64,000 nt of DNA, taken from NCBI RefSeq assembly GCF_900107045.1, contig NZ_FNON01000005.1, positions 761,218 through 825,217 of the forward strand, in the 5' to 3' direction. This DNA comes from Amycolatopsis xylanica (GTDB lineage Bacteria > Actinomycetota > Actinomycetes > Mycobacteriales > Pseudonocardiaceae). A program made the position numbers and the translations under genes. This document shows, piece by piece, positions 1 through 8,248 of this stretch; the first letter of the stretch is position 1, and each line of letters opens with the position of its first letter. Under the pieces are notes generated by a model. The model had not been told where the DNA came from and ran no database searches. It saw only the letters and a list, made by a program, of their open reading frames with translations.

Positions 1-1
1 C

Positions 2-976
2 GCCGACGCCCACCTGACCGACCTGAGGATCCCGCAGACGCTCGGTGAGTTCGTGTTCGCGGGTGGCAAGCGCCTGCGGCCCGCGCTGTGCGTGCTCGGC
101 TGGCAGTCGGCCGGTGGCTCCGGCGGGTTCGACGCGGTGATCGCGACCGCGGCCTCGCTCGAGCTGTTCCACGCCTTCGCGCTCATCCACGACGATGTCA
201 TGGATGAAAGTGACATCCGCCGTGGGCAGCCGACACTGCACCGGATCCTCGCCGGGCGGCACGCGGACCGGCCGGACCCCGACCGGCTGGGCGCCAACGC
301 CGGGATCCTGTTCGGCGATCTCGCGCTGAGCTGGACCGACGAGATCCTGTACGGCGCGTCGCTCACCCCCGAGCAACGGCGGGCCGTCGCGCCGATCCTG
401 TTCGCGATGCGCACCGAGGTGATGTACGGGCAGTATCTCGACCTGCTCGCGACCGGGCGCCCGACGACCGATCTCGGGCACGCGATGCTGATCGCGCGCC
501 TGAAGACCGCCAAGTACACGATCGAGCGGCCGCTGCACCTCGGCGCCGCGCTGGCAGGCGGGGACAAGGCGCTGCTGCGCGGGCTCACCGCGTTCGCGAT
601 CCCGGTCGGCGAGGCGTTCCAGCTGCGCGACGACCTGCTGGGCGTCTACGGCGACCCCGGCGAGACCGGGAAGTCCACAGTGGATGATCTGCGGTCCGGC
701 AAGCACACGGTGCTGATGGCACTCGCGCTCGCGCGCGCGGAACCGGCCGACAAAAGGCTTTTGCGGTTCCTGGTCGGTGATCCCGAGCTGACCGAAGTGG
801 ACGCGGCGCGGGTTCGTGCGGTGCTCGACGCGACCGGCGCCCGGTCCTCGGTCGAGCGGATGATCGCCACCCGGTGCCGCCGCGGCGAACGCGCGCTCAC
901 CGGACTGGACCTGCCGCCCGCGGTGACCGCCGCGTTGCGTGAGTTCGCGCGGCGGGCGGCGGTCCGCATCTCGTGA
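2..976 (+). CDS. Polyprenyl (geranylgeranyl-type) diphosphate synthase, 5' end outside window
   Basis: Trans-type prenyl chain elongation from IPP and allylic diphosphates. The first Asp-rich motif is visible as HDDVMDESD, the second as LRDDLLGVYGD, and the GGKRLRP substrate-binding segment lies near the left edge. The reading frame stays open to base 2, and residues before the GTG at 53 (PQTLGEFVFAGGKRLRP) look like genuine family sequence, so the true start is upstream of the window. Chain length cannot be told reliably from the sequence; GGPP or FPP synthase is most likely. It may supply an isoprenoid pathway together with the IspH-like and Dxs-like genes further right, but unrelated genes separate them, so this is inference. 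Confidence 0.9.
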   Translation, partial: ADAHLTDLRIPQTLGEFVFAGGKRLRPALCVLGWQSAGGSGGFDAVIATAASLELFHAFALIHDDVMDESDIRRGQPTLHRILAGRHADRPDPDRLGANAGILFGDLALSWTDEILYGASLTPEQRRAVAPILFAMRTEVMYGQYLDLLATGRPTTDLGHAMLIARLKTAKYTIERPLHLGAALAGGDKALLRGLTAFAIPVGEAFQLRDDLLGVYGDPGETGKSTVDDLRSGKHTVLMALALARAEPADKRLLRFLVGDPELTEVDAARVRAVLDATGARSSVERMIATRCRRGERALTGLDLPPAVTAALREFARRAAVRIS

Positions 977-986
977 GTCCGGCGCC

Positions 987-1036
987 CGGGATAAAGCCCG
1001 CTTTATCCCGCGGAGTTAAGCCCGCTTTATCCCGGG
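987..1036. repeat. 24-bp palindrome (family S), one perfect and one degenerate copy in tandem
   Basis: The arms CGGGATAAAGC and GCTTTATCCCG flank a CC centre at 987-1010. A second, partly degraded copy follows at about 1016-1036. It lies between the convergent ends of the prenyl synthase and the zinc-finger gene. The same element recurs at 35401-35424 and, in the opposite orientation, at 51319-51342. It may act as a bidirectional terminator or a REP-like element. Confidence 0.8.
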
Positions 1037-1038
1037 TG

Positions 1039-1395
1039 TCAGGCGGCCACGAGCCGGCGCGGGCGCCGCAGCGCCAGGGTGAGGCTGCTCTGGCAGGCGG
1101 TGATCAGGCGGTCGGTCGCCGGGCTGTGGCCGTCACCGCAGCGGGGGCAGGCCATGGTGACCGTGCGGCCGAGCTGGTCGATCGCCACGGTCAGCCCGGC
1201 CGAGCAGGCACGGCACCATCGATGCCTGGTCACCTGGCTGACGTGCAGTGGTGACGCCACGCATTCGTGGATCCAGCGGCCGTGCACGTGGCAGGTGAGC
1301 CGGTCGTCCGGCGCGAGCCGCCCGGCGTCCTCGGCGCGGTCCTCCCAGGCCAGCCTGCCGGAAAGGGTCCATGGGTTCGTGGTCGTGGCGGTCAT
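1039..1395 (-). CDS. Small zinc-binding hypothetical protein
   Basis: A 118-residue protein of unknown function. Cys/His pairs are consistent with zinc binding: CHVHGRWIHEC in the first half, then WCRAC and ACPRCGDGH, resembling a treble-clef or zinc-ribbon fold. No catalytic motif is visible. I chose the ATG at 1395 because GGAAGGGGAG sits just upstream; the longer open frame to 1455 lacks a ribosome binding site. It is transcribed toward the prenyl synthase, with the family-S palindrome between the two stops. Confidence 0.65.
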   Translation of the reverse strand: MTATTTNPWTLSGRLAWEDRAEDAGRLAPDDRLTCHVHGRWIHECVASPLHVSQVTRHRWCRACSAGLTVAIDQLGRTVTMACPRCGDGHSPATDRLITACQSSLTLALRRPRRLVAA

Positions 1396-1534
1396 TGTGC
1401 TCCCCTTCCGTGGCCTCTTGTCCCTTCGTCGAATCAGCTGCCCCGGGATCGACACGGCCGACCAAGATCTTCGCGAAAAGTGTCACCTCGGGTGCGGACC
1501 TGTGGCGCGCGTGGTCCTTCTGGACAGCGGCCAG

Positions 1535-1550
1535 ATTGGTCTAGACAATA
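1535..1550. promoter_or_regulatory. DasR-like (dre) site upstream of chitinase
   Basis: TTGGTCTAGACAAT lies 28-43 bases before the chitinase start. The core TGGTCTAGACAA matches 11 of 12 positions of the dre core TGGTCTAGACCA, which DasR (a GntR/HutC repressor released by aminosugar phosphates) binds in Streptomyces chitinase promoters. The left half-site is perfect and the right one has one change. Confidence 0.6.
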
Positions 1551-1577
1551 AGGGTCACATCACACTGGAGGACCGCG

Positions 1578-3335
1578 ATGAGGCGTTCCAGACTGCTCGT
1601 GACCCTTGCCGTGCTCATGCTGGCCGCCTTCGGGGCCCCGGCCGCGAGCGCCGCCAACCTGTTGACCAATCCCGGTTTCGAAAGCGGCTCGACCGCGGGG
1701 TGGACTTGTCCGGCCGGAACGGTGGTGAGCAGCCCGGTGAACTCCGGCAGCTACGCGCTCGCCGCCACCGCCGCCGGCTCGGACTACGCGCAGTGCGCGC
1801 AGACGGTGTCCGTCGTGCCGAACACCGCGTACACGGTTTCCGCCTGGGTACGGGGAAACCCGGTCTACCTCGGCATCACCGGCGGCCCGTCGACGTGGAC
1901 GGCCGCGACCGGCTACACGAAGCTCTCGCTGTCGTTCACCACGACCGCGAACCAGACCTCGGCCCAGCTCTACCTGCACGGCTGGTACGGCGCGGGCACG
2001 TACAACGCCGACGACGTCACGCTCGACGGCCCGGGCGGCGGCACCCCGGGCGCGCCCAGCGCACCCGGCACGCCCTCGGTCGGCACGGTCACCGCGGACT
2101 CGATCGCGCTGAGCTGGCCGGCGGTCACCGGCGCCACCGGGTACCGGGTGTACGAGAACGGCGCGGTGAAGTCGACCGTCACCGGCACCTCGGCCACCCT
2201 GTCCGGGCTCGCCGTGTGCTCGTCGCACAGTTACTCGGTCTCCGCCTACAACGCGGCGGGGGAGTCGCCACGCAGCGCCGAAGCGAGCGCGACCACCTCC
2301 GGCTGCACGGACACCGGCCTGCCGAAACACGCGCTGATCGGCTACCTGCACGCCAGCTTCGCCAACGGCTCCGGCTACACGAAGATGGCGGACGTCCCGG
2401 CCGCGTGGGACATCATCAACCTCGCGTTCGGCGAGCCGACCTCGGTGACCTCGGGCGACATCCGGTTCACCCGCTGCCCGGTCGCGGAATGCCCGGCCGT
2501 GGAGAGCGACGCCGACTTCATCGCCGCCATCCGCGCCAAACAGGCGCAGGGCAAGAAGGTGCTGATCTCGATCGGCGGCCAGAACGGCCAGGTCCAGCTC
2601 TCGTCGACGGCCGCGCGGGACAAGTTCGTCAGCTCGGTCTCGGCGATCATCGACAAGTACGGTCTCAACGGCCTCGACGTCGACTTCGAGGGCCACTCTC
2701 TCGCGCTGAACTCCGGCGACACCGACTTCCGCAACCCCACCACCCCGGTGATCGTCAACCTGATCTCGGCGCTGAAGTCGCTGAAAGCCAAGTACGGCAG
2801 CGGTTTCGTGCTGACGATGGCGCCGGAGACGTTCTTCGTCCAGGTCGGCTACCAGTTCTACGGCGGGGTCGGCGGCGGCGACACCCGCACCGGCGCGTAC
2901 CTGCCGGTCATCCACGCGCTGCGTGACGCGCTGACCGTGCTGCACGTCCAGGACTACAACTCCGGTCCGGTGATGGGCCTGGACCAGCAGTACCACTTCA
3001 TGGGCGGCGCGGACTTCCACATCGCGATGACCGACATGCTCAAGGCCGGTTTCAGCGTGTCGACCACGGGCAACTTCTTCCCCGGCCTGCGCCCCGACCA
3101 GATCGCGATCGGCCTCCCGGCCGCGGTCAGCGCTGGCAACGGCTACACGGCGCCCGCCGCGGTGCAGTCGGCGCTGACCTGCCTCGTCAAGAACTCGGGC
3201 TGTGGGTCGTACACGCTGCGCGGCGGCGCTTCCCCGGCGCTGCGCGGGCTGATGACGTGGTCGATCAACTGGGACCGCTACTACAACTGGGAGTTCCAGA
3301 ACTCGCACGAGCCGTTCCTGAACGGGCTCCCGTAA
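1578..3335 (+). CDS. Secreted GH18 chitinase with carbohydrate-binding and FnIII domains
   Basis: Extracellular endo-acting hydrolase of chitin. A Sec signal peptide (about 1-26, ending ASAA) is followed by a carbohydrate-binding module (about 27-150, starting NLLTNPGFESGS), a Pro/Gly linker, a fibronectin III domain (about 157-243) and a GH18 catalytic barrel (about 252-585). The active-site strand reads NGLDVDFEG; Glu371 is the predicted acid/base, and the first Asp of the usual DGxDxDxE motif is Asn. The ATG at 1578 is preceded by GGAGG. A DasR-like site just upstream suggests repression lifted by N-acetylglucosamine-derived signals. The order binding module, FnIII, GH18 is typical of actinomycete chitinases. 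Confidence 0.93.
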   Translation: MRRSRLLVTLAVLMLAAFGAPAASAANLLTNPGFESGSTAGWTCPAGTVVSSPVNSGSYALAATAAGSDYAQCAQTVSVVPNTAYTVSAWVRGNPVYLGITGGPSTWTAATGYTKLSLSFTTTANQTSAQLYLHGWYGAGTYNADDVTLDGPGGGTPGAPSAPGTPSVGTVTADSIALSWPAVTGATGYRVYENGAVKSTVTGTSATLSGLAVCSSHSYSVSAYNAAGESPRSAEASATTSGCTDTGLPKHALIGYLHASFANGSGYTKMADVPAAWDIINLAFGEPTSVTSGDIRFTRCPVAECPAVESDADFIAAIRAKQAQGKKVLISIGGQNGQVQLSSTAARDKFVSSVSAIIDKYGLNGLDVDFEGHSLALNSGDTDFRNPTTPVIVNLISALKSLKAKYGSGFVLTMAPETFFVQVGYQFYGGVGGGDTRTGAYLPVIHALRDALTVLHVQDYNSGPVMGLDQQYHFMGGADFHIAMTDMLKAGFSVSTTGNFFPGLRPDQIAIGLPAAVSAGNGYTAPAAVQSALTCLVKNSGCGSYTLRGGASPALRGLMTWSINWDRYYNWEFQNSHEPFLNGLP

Positions 3336-3340
3336 GCCGG

Positions 3341-3386
3341 GTCGTGAGTGTTCCGACCGGTTAGAACCGGCCGGAACACTCACGAC
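3341..3386. repeat. 46-bp dispersed palindrome (family R), copy 1
   Basis: An inverted repeat starting GTCGTGAGTG and ending CACTCACGAC around a TTAG centre, five bases after the chitinase stop. It can form a hairpin of about 21 bp. It belongs to a family with copies at 21871, 35144, 35439, 43054, 51259, 51369 and half a copy at 63877. All lie at gene 3' ends. Confidence 0.9.
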
Positions 3387-3401
3387 AGGGAAGATGGCGT
3401 C

Positions 3402-3968
3402 ATGCGAAAACTGATCTACGGCATGAACCTGAGCCTGGACGGCTACATCGCCGCGCCCGGCGACGACATCGGCTGGAGCGAGCCGAGCGACGAGCTGTTC
3501 GAGTGGTGGCTCGAGCGGGAGCAGGCGATCGGCACGTTCCTGTACGGGCGCGGGCTGTGGGAGACGATGAGCTCCTACTGGCCGACCGGCGATGAGCAGC
3601 CGGGCGCCACCGAGGCCGAGATCGCGTTCGCGCGGAACTGGCGGGACACGCCGAAGGTGGTGTTCTCGTCCACCGCGAGCGAGGTCGACTGGAACACCCG
3701 GGTGGTGACCGGCGACGCGGTCGCCGAGATCACCCGCCTCAAGGCCGGGGACGGCGGCCCGCTGCGGGTCGGCGGTGCGGCGCTGGGCGCGGCGGCCATG
3801 CGGGCCGGGCTGGTCGACGAGTACGAGATCGTCACCCACCCGGTGCTCGTGGGCGGGGGCAAACCGTTCTTCACCACGCTGGACGGCTGGGTGAACCTGG
3901 ACCTGGTCGAGACGCGGGGTTTTCCGGGCGGGGTCGTCATGACCAGGTATGAGAAGCGGCCCGCGTGA
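3402..3968 (+). CDS. Dihydrofolate reductase family (RibD C-terminal-like) protein
   Basis: A 188-residue Rossmann-like reductase domain of the RibD_C/DHFR-like family, which probably uses NADPH; the substrate is unknown. Typical features are the N-terminal MRKLIYGMNLSLDGYIA, the central VVFSSTASEVDWNTRVV and the C-terminal DEYEIVTHPVLVGGGKPFF. The open frame extends upstream to 3348, but those residues come from the family-R palindrome; the ATG at 3402 after GGGAAGATGGCGTC is preferred. It stands alone, with no pathway partner nearby. Homologues are widespread in actinobacteria and mostly uncharacterised. Confidence 0.85.
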   Translation: MRKLIYGMNLSLDGYIAAPGDDIGWSEPSDELFEWWLEREQAIGTFLYGRGLWETMSSYWPTGDEQPGATEAEIAFARNWRDTPKVVFSSTASEVDWNTRVVTGDAVAEITRLKAGDGGPLRVGGAALGAAAMRAGLVDEYEIVTHPVLVGGGKPFFTTLDGWVNLDLVETRGFPGGVVMTRYEKRPA

Positions 3969-4134
3969 ACCGCTCCCGGCCCGGCCCGGCGGGGCGTTAT
4001 TTCTGGCCTATGCGCTGGTCACAGCAGGTGTCACCCGACCGGTCACGATTCGCCGCGACGTCACCTGACTCGGGTTGTCGAGGCCATGCGGCTCTGCGAC
4101 GATGCTTCCCCTGTCGCGACTAAGGAGCACTGTC

Positions 4135-4551
4135 ATGGCTTCACGGCTCAACCCGTACATCGGCTTCGGCGGAAACGCGCGGGAGGCGATGGAGTTCTAC
4201 AAGGAGGTCTTCGGCGGCACCCTGGTGCTGAACACCTTCGGCGACTTCGGTGACAAGGAGGCGCCGAACGCGAACAACATCATGCACGGCCAGCTCGAGA
4301 CCGACAGCGGCTACACGATCATGGGCGCGGACTCCGGGCCCGCCGAAGAGTACAAGCCGAGCGACACGATCTCGGTCAGCCTCAGCGGCGACGACGCGGA
4401 CGAGCTGCGTGGGTATTGGGAAAAGCTCTCCTCGGGCGGAACGGTCGCCGTGCCGCTGGAGAAGCAGATGTGGGGCGACGAGTTCGGCATGTGCGCCGAC
4501 AGGTTCGGGATCACCTGGATGGTCAACATCGTGGCCGCGCAGCAGGCGTGA
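4135..4551 (+). CDS. VOC (glyoxalase/PhnB-like) family protein
   Basis: A 138-residue single-domain protein of the vicinal-oxygen-chelate superfamily, close to the PhnB/3-demethylubiquinone-methyltransferase-like group. It opens with LNPYIGFGGNAREAMEFYKEVFGG, the usual first beta-alpha-beta unit, and contains LETDSGYTIMGAD and FGMCADRFGITWMVNI at the end. The ATG at 4135 follows AAGGAG with good spacing; residues upstream in the frame look non-coding. The substrate cannot be assigned. A strong terminator follows, so this is a single-gene unit. Confidence 0.85.
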   Translation: MASRLNPYIGFGGNAREAMEFYKEVFGGTLVLNTFGDFGDKEAPNANNIMHGQLETDSGYTIMGADSGPAEEYKPSDTISVSLSGDDADELRGYWEKLSSGGTVAVPLEKQMWGDEFGMCADRFGITWMVNIVAAQQA

Positions 4552-4567
4552 CCCGCTGACCGCCCGG

Positions 4568-4609
4568 AGGCCTGATCTCGTTGGACGCCAACGGGATCAG
4601 GCCTTTTTT
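4568..4609 (+). terminator. Rho-independent terminator after the VOC gene
   Basis: The inverted repeat AGGCCTGATCTCGTTGG / CCAACGGGATCAGGCCT forms a 17-bp stem with one wobble pair, a 3-base loop and a run of six T (4604-4609), 17 bases after the stop codon. Confidence 0.9.
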
Positions 4610-4754
4610 CAGCGATAGAAGGAGCCGCTCCACCTTTGGTGTAGGCGCACCAGGTGAACCTGGCCACAGTGGCGCGGACATGTGTGCGAAGCACCCGTGT
4701 CACTCGTTCGGCGGTGTTTACATGACCACCCCCGCCGGACGACGAAGGTGACAC

Positions 4755-5120
4755 ATGATCGGATTCGAAACAGACCTGCAGGACCTCAGGGACGCCAGCG
4801 GGCATCTCGGGGCCGCGGCCGACGCCGCCGAGCAGGCCCACGCCGGGGTGCGCAAGCTCGACGTCCCGACCGCGCCGGAGGGCGGCGGGATCTTCGACAT
4901 CGGCGCCATGATGCCGGTGTACAACGTCTTCGGGCGCACGCTGGGCATGCCCGCGGTTTCCCAGGCCTTCGAGAAGCACCGCGAGCAGATCCTCGACCTG
5001 ATCGGGCAGCTGCAGCGGAGCACCCGCGACACCAGCCACGCGCTGCTCACGGTCGCCGACATGTACGCGAAGGCCGAGGCCGACGCGCAGGCGAGCCTGC
5101 ACCGGGCCGCGCAGGGCTAG
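4755..5120 (+). CDS. ESX/type VII secretion-associated small helical protein
   Basis: A 121-residue, mostly helical protein starting MIGFETDLQDLRDASGHLGAA. Size and amphipathic pattern fit EspC/WXG100-like ESX substrates. A C-terminal YxxxE signal (Tyr104, Glu108 in MYAKAEADAQ), the general type VII export motif, is present; a WXG turn is not obvious. It starts a tight run with the next two genes (10-base gap, then direct abutment). No EccC ATPase or other secretion component is in the window, so any export would rely on a system encoded elsewhere. The ESX assignment is inference from pattern and neighbourhood. Confidence 0.6.
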   Translation: MIGFETDLQDLRDASGHLGAAADAAEQAHAGVRKLDVPTAPEGGGIFDIGAMMPVYNVFGRTLGMPAVSQAFEKHREQILDLIGQLQRSTRDTSHALLTVADMYAKAEADAQASLHRAAQG

Positions 5121-5130
5121 GGGGACGATC

Positions 5131-6192
5131 ATGGACGACGACTATTTCGGCGCGCTCGACGAAGACGTCGAGACCAAGGGCTGGGGCGCGGACTCCCGCA
5201 AGGACCGGGTCAAGCTCATGGAAGGCCTCGAAGGCGACATGCGCGAGGGCTGCGAAACGGCGCTCAACGCGTTGGAGCGCCTGCGGTTCTCCGACATCAT
5301 GTTCGGCGTCGACGAGTGGTACGACAAGGCGCAGAAGGACATCGCGAATGTCTTCCACGAGTTCGACGACGCCGAGATCGAGAACGACGCCAAGGACAGC
5401 CTGCAGGGCATGATCAACGACCTCGACAAGGTCTGGCGCACGCTGCAGGACGACTCCAGGGCCGAGCTCGACCAGGCCGAGAAGCGCATGGAGTACTGGC
5501 GCGGCGAGGCGGCCAACACGGTGAAGGCCTACATCAAGGGCCTCGCCGACGCGTACACGCGGGTCGAATCGAAGATCACCGTGCTCGAGGCCGACGTGGT
5601 CGCCGCACGCGAGGCCATCGCGTCCGCGCGTGAAGACCTCTGCACGCTTGCCAAGGCTTACGACGAGCAGGCCGAGCAGTTCGTCAAGGACGCCGAAGAG
5701 GCCCATGACGCCAAGCTGTACAAGGTGTTCGCGGGTGCGTTCGCCGGCGCCATCGCGGGTCTGCTCACCGTCGCCACCGCGGGCGTCGCGGCGCCCGCGG
5801 GCGCCGCGATCTTCACCGCGGCCAACGGCGCGCTGGTCGCGGGCAACGCCGCCGGGTCGGCGATCGGCGCGGCCGTCGGGCTCATCGGCGAGCCGAGCGG
5901 CAAGAGCGGCATGGAGCTGCATTCGAACTTCATGAAGAGCGTCGGCAAGATCCGCGAGGCCGCGGCCGAGGCGGCGAGCACCCTCGCCGACCGCATCGGC
6001 AACGACATGAAGGACCTGCCGAGGATCCCGCCGCCGCCGGACGTCAGCCCCGGCGACACCTTCGACCCGTCGAAGTTCGAGACCGACCGCACGTCCAAGG
6101 AGACCGAGAAGCGGGTCCGCGACTCCAACACCGACATCTCGCCGGACGGCAGGACCCACAGCGGCCCGATGGAACTGGGGACGCTGGACTAG
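5131..6192 (+). CDS. Large helical protein of ESX-like module with glycine/alanine membrane segment
   Basis: 353 residues of unknown function. Residues 1-190 are charged and predicted as long coiled coils (repeated E/K/A-rich heptads). Residues about 200-255 form a Gly/Ala-rich hydrophobic stretch (FAGAFAGAIAGLLTVATAG and following) able to enter a membrane, and the tail is polar. This layout resembles WXG100/LXG-type N-terminal secretion domains joined to a membrane-active segment, but no toxin domain is recognisable. It begins 10 bases after the small ESX-like gene, and its TAG stop directly abuts the next ATG, so the three are very probably co-translated. A T7-secreted effector or scaffold is possible but unproven. 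Confidence 0.55.
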   Translation: MDDDYFGALDEDVETKGWGADSRKDRVKLMEGLEGDMREGCETALNALERLRFSDIMFGVDEWYDKAQKDIANVFHEFDDAEIENDAKDSLQGMINDLDKVWRTLQDDSRAELDQAEKRMEYWRGEAANTVKAYIKGLADAYTRVESKITVLEADVVAAREAIASAREDLCTLAKAYDEQAEQFVKDAEEAHDAKLYKVFAGAFAGAIAGLLTVATAGVAAPAGAAIFTAANGALVAGNAAGSAIGAAVGLIGEPSGKSGMELHSNFMKSVGKIREAAAEAASTLADRIGNDMKDLPRIPPPPDVSPGDTFDPSKFETDRTSKETEKRVRDSNTDISPDGRTHSGPMELGTLD

Positions 6193-6663
6193 ATGACGGA
6201 GAAGCGGAACCCCGCGCCGTCGGCGAAGCCGGATCGCGCGGCCATGGTGGCCGCGCTTTCCGCGCTTTCGGTGGACTCGGCGTCCCCGGACGGCGCGGTC
6301 GCCGTCTCGGTCAACACCGACGGGGTGATGACCAGCCTGCGGCTTTCGGACGCCATCCGGCGCATGTCGCCCGACGAGATCGCGGACCTCGTGGTGCGCA
6401 CCTACGTTGACGCGCAACGGAAGTCGGCCGAACGCAGCGCCGAGCTGATGCGCCCGCTCGGCAACGCGGGCTACCTGGCCGACCGCCTGCGCTGGCGTCT
6501 GCAGTTCGAGCCGTCCACGCAGGCCGTCGAGCGCCCTGCGCCCGCTGAGAAGGCGATACTCCGGGACCGGTCGGCGGACGGCCCGCCGCGGCCGTCGAAC
6601 AAGGCGCCCGAGACGGACGACGAGTGGTACGACAAGGGCGTGCGGTTCGACCCGGCGTGGTGA
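6193..6663 (+). CDS. YbaB/EbfC-like protein of ESX-like module
   Basis: A 156-residue protein with the beta-strand pattern of YbaB-family proteins (DGAVAVSVNTDGVMTSLRLSDAIRRMSPDEIADLVV is a typical core). YbaB-like proteins often sit beside ESX small-protein genes in actinobacteria; their role there is unknown. The ATG immediately follows the TAG of the upstream gene, so translation is coupled. The C-terminal third is Pro/charged and poorly conserved-looking. I see no enzymatic motif. Confidence 0.6.
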   Translation: MTEKRNPAPSAKPDRAAMVAALSALSVDSASPDGAVAVSVNTDGVMTSLRLSDAIRRMSPDEIADLVVRTYVDAQRKSAERSAELMRPLGNAGYLADRLRWRLQFEPSTQAVERPAPAEKAILRDRSADGPPRPSNKAPETDDEWYDKGVRFDPAW

Positions 6664-6751
6664 GGCGGTTGGTGCCGATTCGATATCCGAGGGTAACCAC
6701 CCGAGGCGTTCCCGCGACTCCTTCACAGGTGGGTGTGAAAGGGTGGAGCCG

Positions 6752-8203
6752 ATGAACTCTTCACGGGATTCGGACGAGGGCGCCGGGTGGTACAGCACGG
6801 CGCCGGGCAAGTGGAAGCTCGACGTCCCGCCCGGCGCGCGGCCGAATTCGTGGCTGCGGCCCAAGACGTTGTGGCAGTCCCGCAACGACATCATCGCCAA
6901 GTGGATCGACCCGGTCGACGCGGCGCGCAAGCGCTGGGTCGAGCTCGCCAAGCCGACCGGCGGTGACTTCGTCGTCGACCGCGGCACGGACGCCGAGTAC
7001 TCGATGCTGGTCGTCGGCGACACCGGCGAGGGCGACGATTCGCAGTACGCGGTCGTGCCAGCGCTGCGTGCCCAGACCGGTGTCGACTTCGCCGTGATCT
7101 GCAGCGATGTCATCTATCCGACCGGCGACCTCGGTGACTACCACTACAAGTTCTTCCACCCGTACCGTGAGCTGGACTGGCCGTTTTACGCCATTCCCGG
7201 CAACCACGACTGGTACGACGGGCTGCGCGGGTTCATGCGGATCTTCTGCGGGCTCGAAGACGACGGCCAGCGGCTCGACTTCGGCTCGGGCCCGCGCGCG
7301 TGGTTCGCCAGGAAGCTGTGGCGGCGCAACGGCAAGGTGACCGCCGAGCAGCTCGACGAGGCCAAGCGACTGCGGTCGAAGCCGAGCCAGACGAGCAGGC
7401 AGCCCGCGCCGTACTTCGCGATCGACAAGGGCCCGGTCCGGTTCGTCTGCATCGACACCGGCATCGGCGGCCTGGTCGACGACGAGCAGCGCGCCTGGCT
7501 GGAGCGGGTCTCGCTGGAGAACGACCGCCCGAAGATCCTGCTCACCGGCAAGCCGATCTACGTCAACGGCCGGTACCGGCCCGGCGGCGTCGACGACATC
7601 GTGCGGAACCCGAAGGCGAACTACGTGCTCGCCATCGGCGGTGACACCCACAACTACCAGCGGTATCCGGTGCGGGTCGGCGACCGCGTGATCCAGTACG
7701 TGGTCAGCGGCGGCGGGGGCGCGTACCTGCACGCCACCCACTGGATCCCCGAGGTGGACGTCGCGGGCGTGACCGAGGAGCAGTTCAAGTGCTACCCGCT
7801 GCGCCGCGACTCGCTCGCCCGGTTCTCGCAGATCATCGACAGCAAGCTGCTGTTCGGGCTCGGCCTCGCGGTCGTCAAGCCAGGCCAGGCGGCCGCGTAC
7901 TTCGAGCGCCACCGTGGCATCAACGCCCAGTCGAACCGGAAAAGCGACGCCAAACTCCGCCGTTCGCAGCGGCTGAAGGCACAGGCGCTCGGCCGGATCC
8001 GGTTCGGGCACCTGTTCCATCGCTACGGTTCCGAGCTTTTCGACTTCAACGACCCGCCGATGTTCAAGCACTTCCTGAGGCTGGACATCCGCGCGGACGG
8101 CCTGACCATGACCTGCGTCGGCGTGACCGGCAGCGCCGACACCGAGGGCACGCCGAGCGTCGAAGACAAGATCGAAGTTCCGTATGTCGCTTGGCGCGGC
8201 TGA
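6752..8203 (+). CDS. Metallophosphoesterase (calcineurin-like)
   Basis: A 483-residue cytosolic hydrolase with the binuclear-metal signature: VVGDTGEGDDS (D-x-G), CSDVIYPTGDLGDY, GNHDWYDG and, further on, GGDTHNYQRYPV (G-D-x-H). It is larger than a minimal calcineurin domain, with inserts and a basic C-terminal part. The substrate is unknown; proteins of this type are often annotated as phosphatases or nucleotidases. I prefer the ATG at 6752 (GGTGGAG upstream, short spacing); a GTG at 6743 is in frame. It follows the ESX-like genes by about 90 bases in the same direction and may share their transcript. Confidence 0.8.
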   Translation: MNSSRDSDEGAGWYSTAPGKWKLDVPPGARPNSWLRPKTLWQSRNDIIAKWIDPVDAARKRWVELAKPTGGDFVVDRGTDAEYSMLVVGDTGEGDDSQYAVVPALRAQTGVDFAVICSDVIYPTGDLGDYHYKFFHPYRELDWPFYAIPGNHDWYDGLRGFMRIFCGLEDDGQRLDFGSGPRAWFARKLWRRNGKVTAEQLDEAKRLRSKPSQTSRQPAPYFAIDKGPVRFVCIDTGIGGLVDDEQRAWLERVSLENDRPKILLTGKPIYVNGRYRPGGVDDIVRNPKANYVLAIGGDTHNYQRYPVRVGDRVIQYVVSGGGGAYLHATHWIPEVDVAGVTEEQFKCYPLRRDSLARFSQIIDSKLLFGLGLAVVKPGQAAAYFERHRGINAQSNRKSDAKLRRSQRLKAQALGRIRFGHLFHRYGSELFDFNDPPMFKHFLRLDIRADGLTMTCVGVTGSADTEGTPSVEDKIEVPYVAWRG

Positions 8204-8248
8204 CAACGCGGCCACGTTGCCCGGATCGGCGTAGGGAAGACTGCTCGC

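Noticed and set aside
1079..2926. Long 615-codon plus-strand frame
   Set aside because: Arg-rich shadow crossing the zinc-finger gene and the chitinase in the wrong frame; many similar long shadows occur because of the high GC.
3348..3401. N-terminal extension FRPVRTGRNTHD of the DHFR-like protein, and the same text in other open frames
   Set aside because: It is the translation of the family-R palindrome; similar residues appear wherever a repeat abuts a frame.
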